Source: a virus. From it: a DNA stretch of 29,755 nucleotides. Made by a program: the position numbers and the translations under genes. Location of the stretch: positions 1 to 29,755 of IMG/VR virus record IMGVR_UViG_3300022934_000106, one strand, 5' to 3'. A model generated the notes under the pieces. That model worked only from the letters and a program-made list of their open reading frames with translations. It did no database searches and was not told the origin of the DNA. Below are positions 29,157 to 29,755 of this stretch, one piece after another. Every line of letters begins with the position of its first letter. The stretch's first letter is position 1.

Positions 29157-29393
29157 TTATTGCGCCCGGTTTAATACAAAATCCGGGACTAAATCCTGAT
29201 GTAATCCGATTCTGTTAGCGGCTAAAATCGCCTCTTTTGCCGCCCATTTTGCATTTGTTATACAATGTTTTCTTGCATATTCATTCTTAGCCCGGATTGC
29301 CTCATAAAGCGAGGTCTCATATTCTGCGGCGCGTTGGATGTAATAGGCGTATTCAGCGATAGGCCGTGATTTTTCTTTTGATAGTTTTGCCAT
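29157..29393 (-). CDS. Small helical protein, first gene of the cassette array
   Basis: A 78-residue, mostly helical protein: MAKLSKEKSRPIAEYAYYIQ, then a charged-aromatic helix (RAAEYETSLYEAIRAKNEYA), HCITNAKWAAKEAILAANRI and a short end (QDLVPDFVLNRAQ). The ATG at 29393 has ACAAGGG eight bases upstream; an upstream in-frame extension crosses the promoter and is rejected. It is the first gene transcribed from the promoter at 29453-29480. No family recognised. Confidence 0.65.
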   Translation of the reverse strand: MAKLSKEKSRPIAEYAYYIQRAAEYETSLYEAIRAKNEYARKHCITNAKWAAKEAILAANRIGLHQDLVPDFVLNRAQ

Positions 29394-29452
29394 TGTTTTT
29401 ACCCTTGTGAAGTTAGTTTCATCTATATTTGTAAAGCATAGATTGACATATG

Positions 29453-29480
29453 TATATAAAAAAATCGCTAATCCTTGCAA
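29453..29480 (-). promoter_or_regulatory. Putative promoter of the - strand small-gene array
   Basis: On the - strand, TTGCAA (complement of 29475-29480), a 16-base AT-rich spacer with a T7 run and TATATA (29453-29458; a shifted TATACA is also present). It lies 60 bases upstream of the first array gene. Confidence 0.55.
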
Positions 29481-29499
29481 CTAATCGCGTTTTTTTGGT

Positions 29500-29523
29500 G
29501 GGGGTGGGGTATAGGGGGTAGGG
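29500..29523 (+). other. G-quadruplex-type G tract
   Basis: Four G runs (5, 4, 5 and 3 G at 29500-29504, 29506-29509, 29514-29518 and 29521-29523) are separated by loops of 1, 4 and 2 bases, fitting the standard quadruplex pattern. It lies about 20 bases upstream of the array promoter, in the template strand for that promoter. Confidence 0.65.
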
Positions 29524-29629
29524 CATCATGCGGTAACAAAATACCACAACGCGCACGCGAAGCCACACAAGGCCACTGGCTGGCTTTGGGTGCCGCCGGG
29601 TAGGTAGGCAAGGCCGCTAGTCGTTGCAA

Positions 29630-29652
29630 GCCGTCACGGGACAACGTGCGGC
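29630..29652. repeat. Stem-loop in the non-coding region
   Basis: GCCG-T-CACG (29630-29638) pairs with CGTG-CGGC (29645-29652), giving eight pairs with a one-base bulge and a six-base loop. There is no T tract, so it is not a terminator on this evidence. Confidence 0.45.
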
Positions 29653-29659
29653 GATTTAC

Positions 29660-29696
29660 TTTGTCGCATAATATAAATTATTTTTTGTCGCATAAT
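29660..29696. repeat. Two 13-base direct repeats
   Basis: TTTGTCGCATAAT occurs at 29660-29672 and 29684-29696, 24 bases apart from start to start, with ATAAATTATTT-type AT-rich DNA between. A partial third copy (TTTGTCG) begins at 29698. Iteron-like in form. Confidence 0.65.
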
Positions 29697-29706
29697 GTTT
29701 GTCGTG

Positions 29707-29734
29707 GTCATGTGTTAGCACGTTAAAACATGAC
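29707..29734. repeat. 28-base imperfect dyad
   Basis: The outer arms GTCATGT (29707-29713) and ACATGAC (29728-29734) match perfectly, and the inner TTAGC/GTTAA pair continues the symmetry with one G-T pair. It may bind a dimeric protein or form a cruciform next to the direct repeats. Confidence 0.55.
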
Positions 29735-29755
29735 GGTGATGTGGTGCTATGCTAC

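Larger units (their letters stand above)
29394..29755. other. 362-base non-coding region; candidate origin/control region
   Basis: No reading frame of useful length is open on either strand and stops are frequent. It holds the array promoter, a G-rich tract, a stem-loop at 29630-29652, two 13-base direct repeats and a 28-base dyad, with an AT-rich stretch between the direct repeats. This is the only non-coding stretch over 300 bases in the window. The combination resembles a phage replication origin or early control region, but no DnaA box could be read with confidence. Confidence 0.5.

Noticed and set aside
29500-29755. A further gene entering from the right edge of the window
   Set aside because: All three - strand frames carry stops within the first 15 codons from the right edge, and no + strand frame of useful length is open.

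Overview
This window is part of a tailed double-stranded DNA phage genome, most likely a short-tailed (podovirus-like) marine phage. The evidence is a P22-type portal, an SU10-type (DUF5309) major capsid protein, an SU10-type adaptor, a nozzle-like tail protein, three large ejection-type proteins and a LamG/SPRY receptor-binding protein. The GTA-type 3TM holin, the stand-alone DnaA domain IV and the moderate base composition fit an alphaproteobacterial host. The host is an inference; nothing in the sequence names it. No integrase, attachment site, tRNA, rRNA, IS element or CRISPR array was found, so nothing here points to a temperate lifestyle. No terminase or DNA polymerase is present either, and the terminase presumably lies left of the window, upstream of the portal.

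Layout. (1) Bases 1-17.7 kb, + strand: one long late operon with tightly packed or overlapping genes. The order is portal (5' end cut off), two unknowns, scaffold, capsid, a post-capsid hairpin, small protein, adaptor, tail proteins, nozzle, ejection/internal proteins, fibre N-anchor protein, receptor-binding protein, fibre-associated protein and small membrane or coiled-coil proteins. It ends in a strong intrinsic terminator at 17751-17785. (2) Bases 22.4-17.8 kb, - strand: a recombination operon (RecB-like exonuclease, DUF1071/Sak-type annealing protein, SSB, zinc-finger protein, DnaA domain IV protein, DUF3310, a PD-(D/E)XK nuclease, a TSCPD-like protein). It runs directly into the lysis genes (GH24 lysozyme, two holin-type proteins). 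(3) Bases 22.43-22.54 kb: a divergent control region with two face-to-face promoters whose -35 boxes share a palindrome. (4) Bases 22.5-25.4 kb, + strand: a Cro-like HTH protein, an adenine methyltransferase, two translationally coupled PD-(D/E)XK nucleases and a winged-helix replication-type protein. A 12-bp hairpin ends this operon between convergent genes. (5) Bases 29.4-25.4 kb, - strand: a C5-cytosine methyltransferase preceded by ten small, mostly unrecognised genes.

The most unusual structure lies in region 5. Seven of its small genes share a CAAGGG-type element before the start codon. Three of the gaps between them are diverged copies of one intergenic module of about 105 bp (hairpin just after the stop codon, second hairpin, A-rich stretch, CAAGGG). 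The arrangement looks like an array of exchangeable gene cassettes. The array is preceded by 362 bp without genes (29394-29755) containing a promoter, a G-quadruplex-type G-rich tract, a stem-loop, two 13-bp direct repeats and a 28-bp dyad. That stretch is a candidate replication origin or master control region.

How the genes work together, as inferred: the HTH protein gates the two divergent early operons. The exonuclease, annealing protein, SSB and resolvase form a recombination-based replication set. The two methyltransferases modify phage DNA. The + strand late operon builds the virion, and lysis comes from the distal end of the recombination operon rather than from the structural operon.
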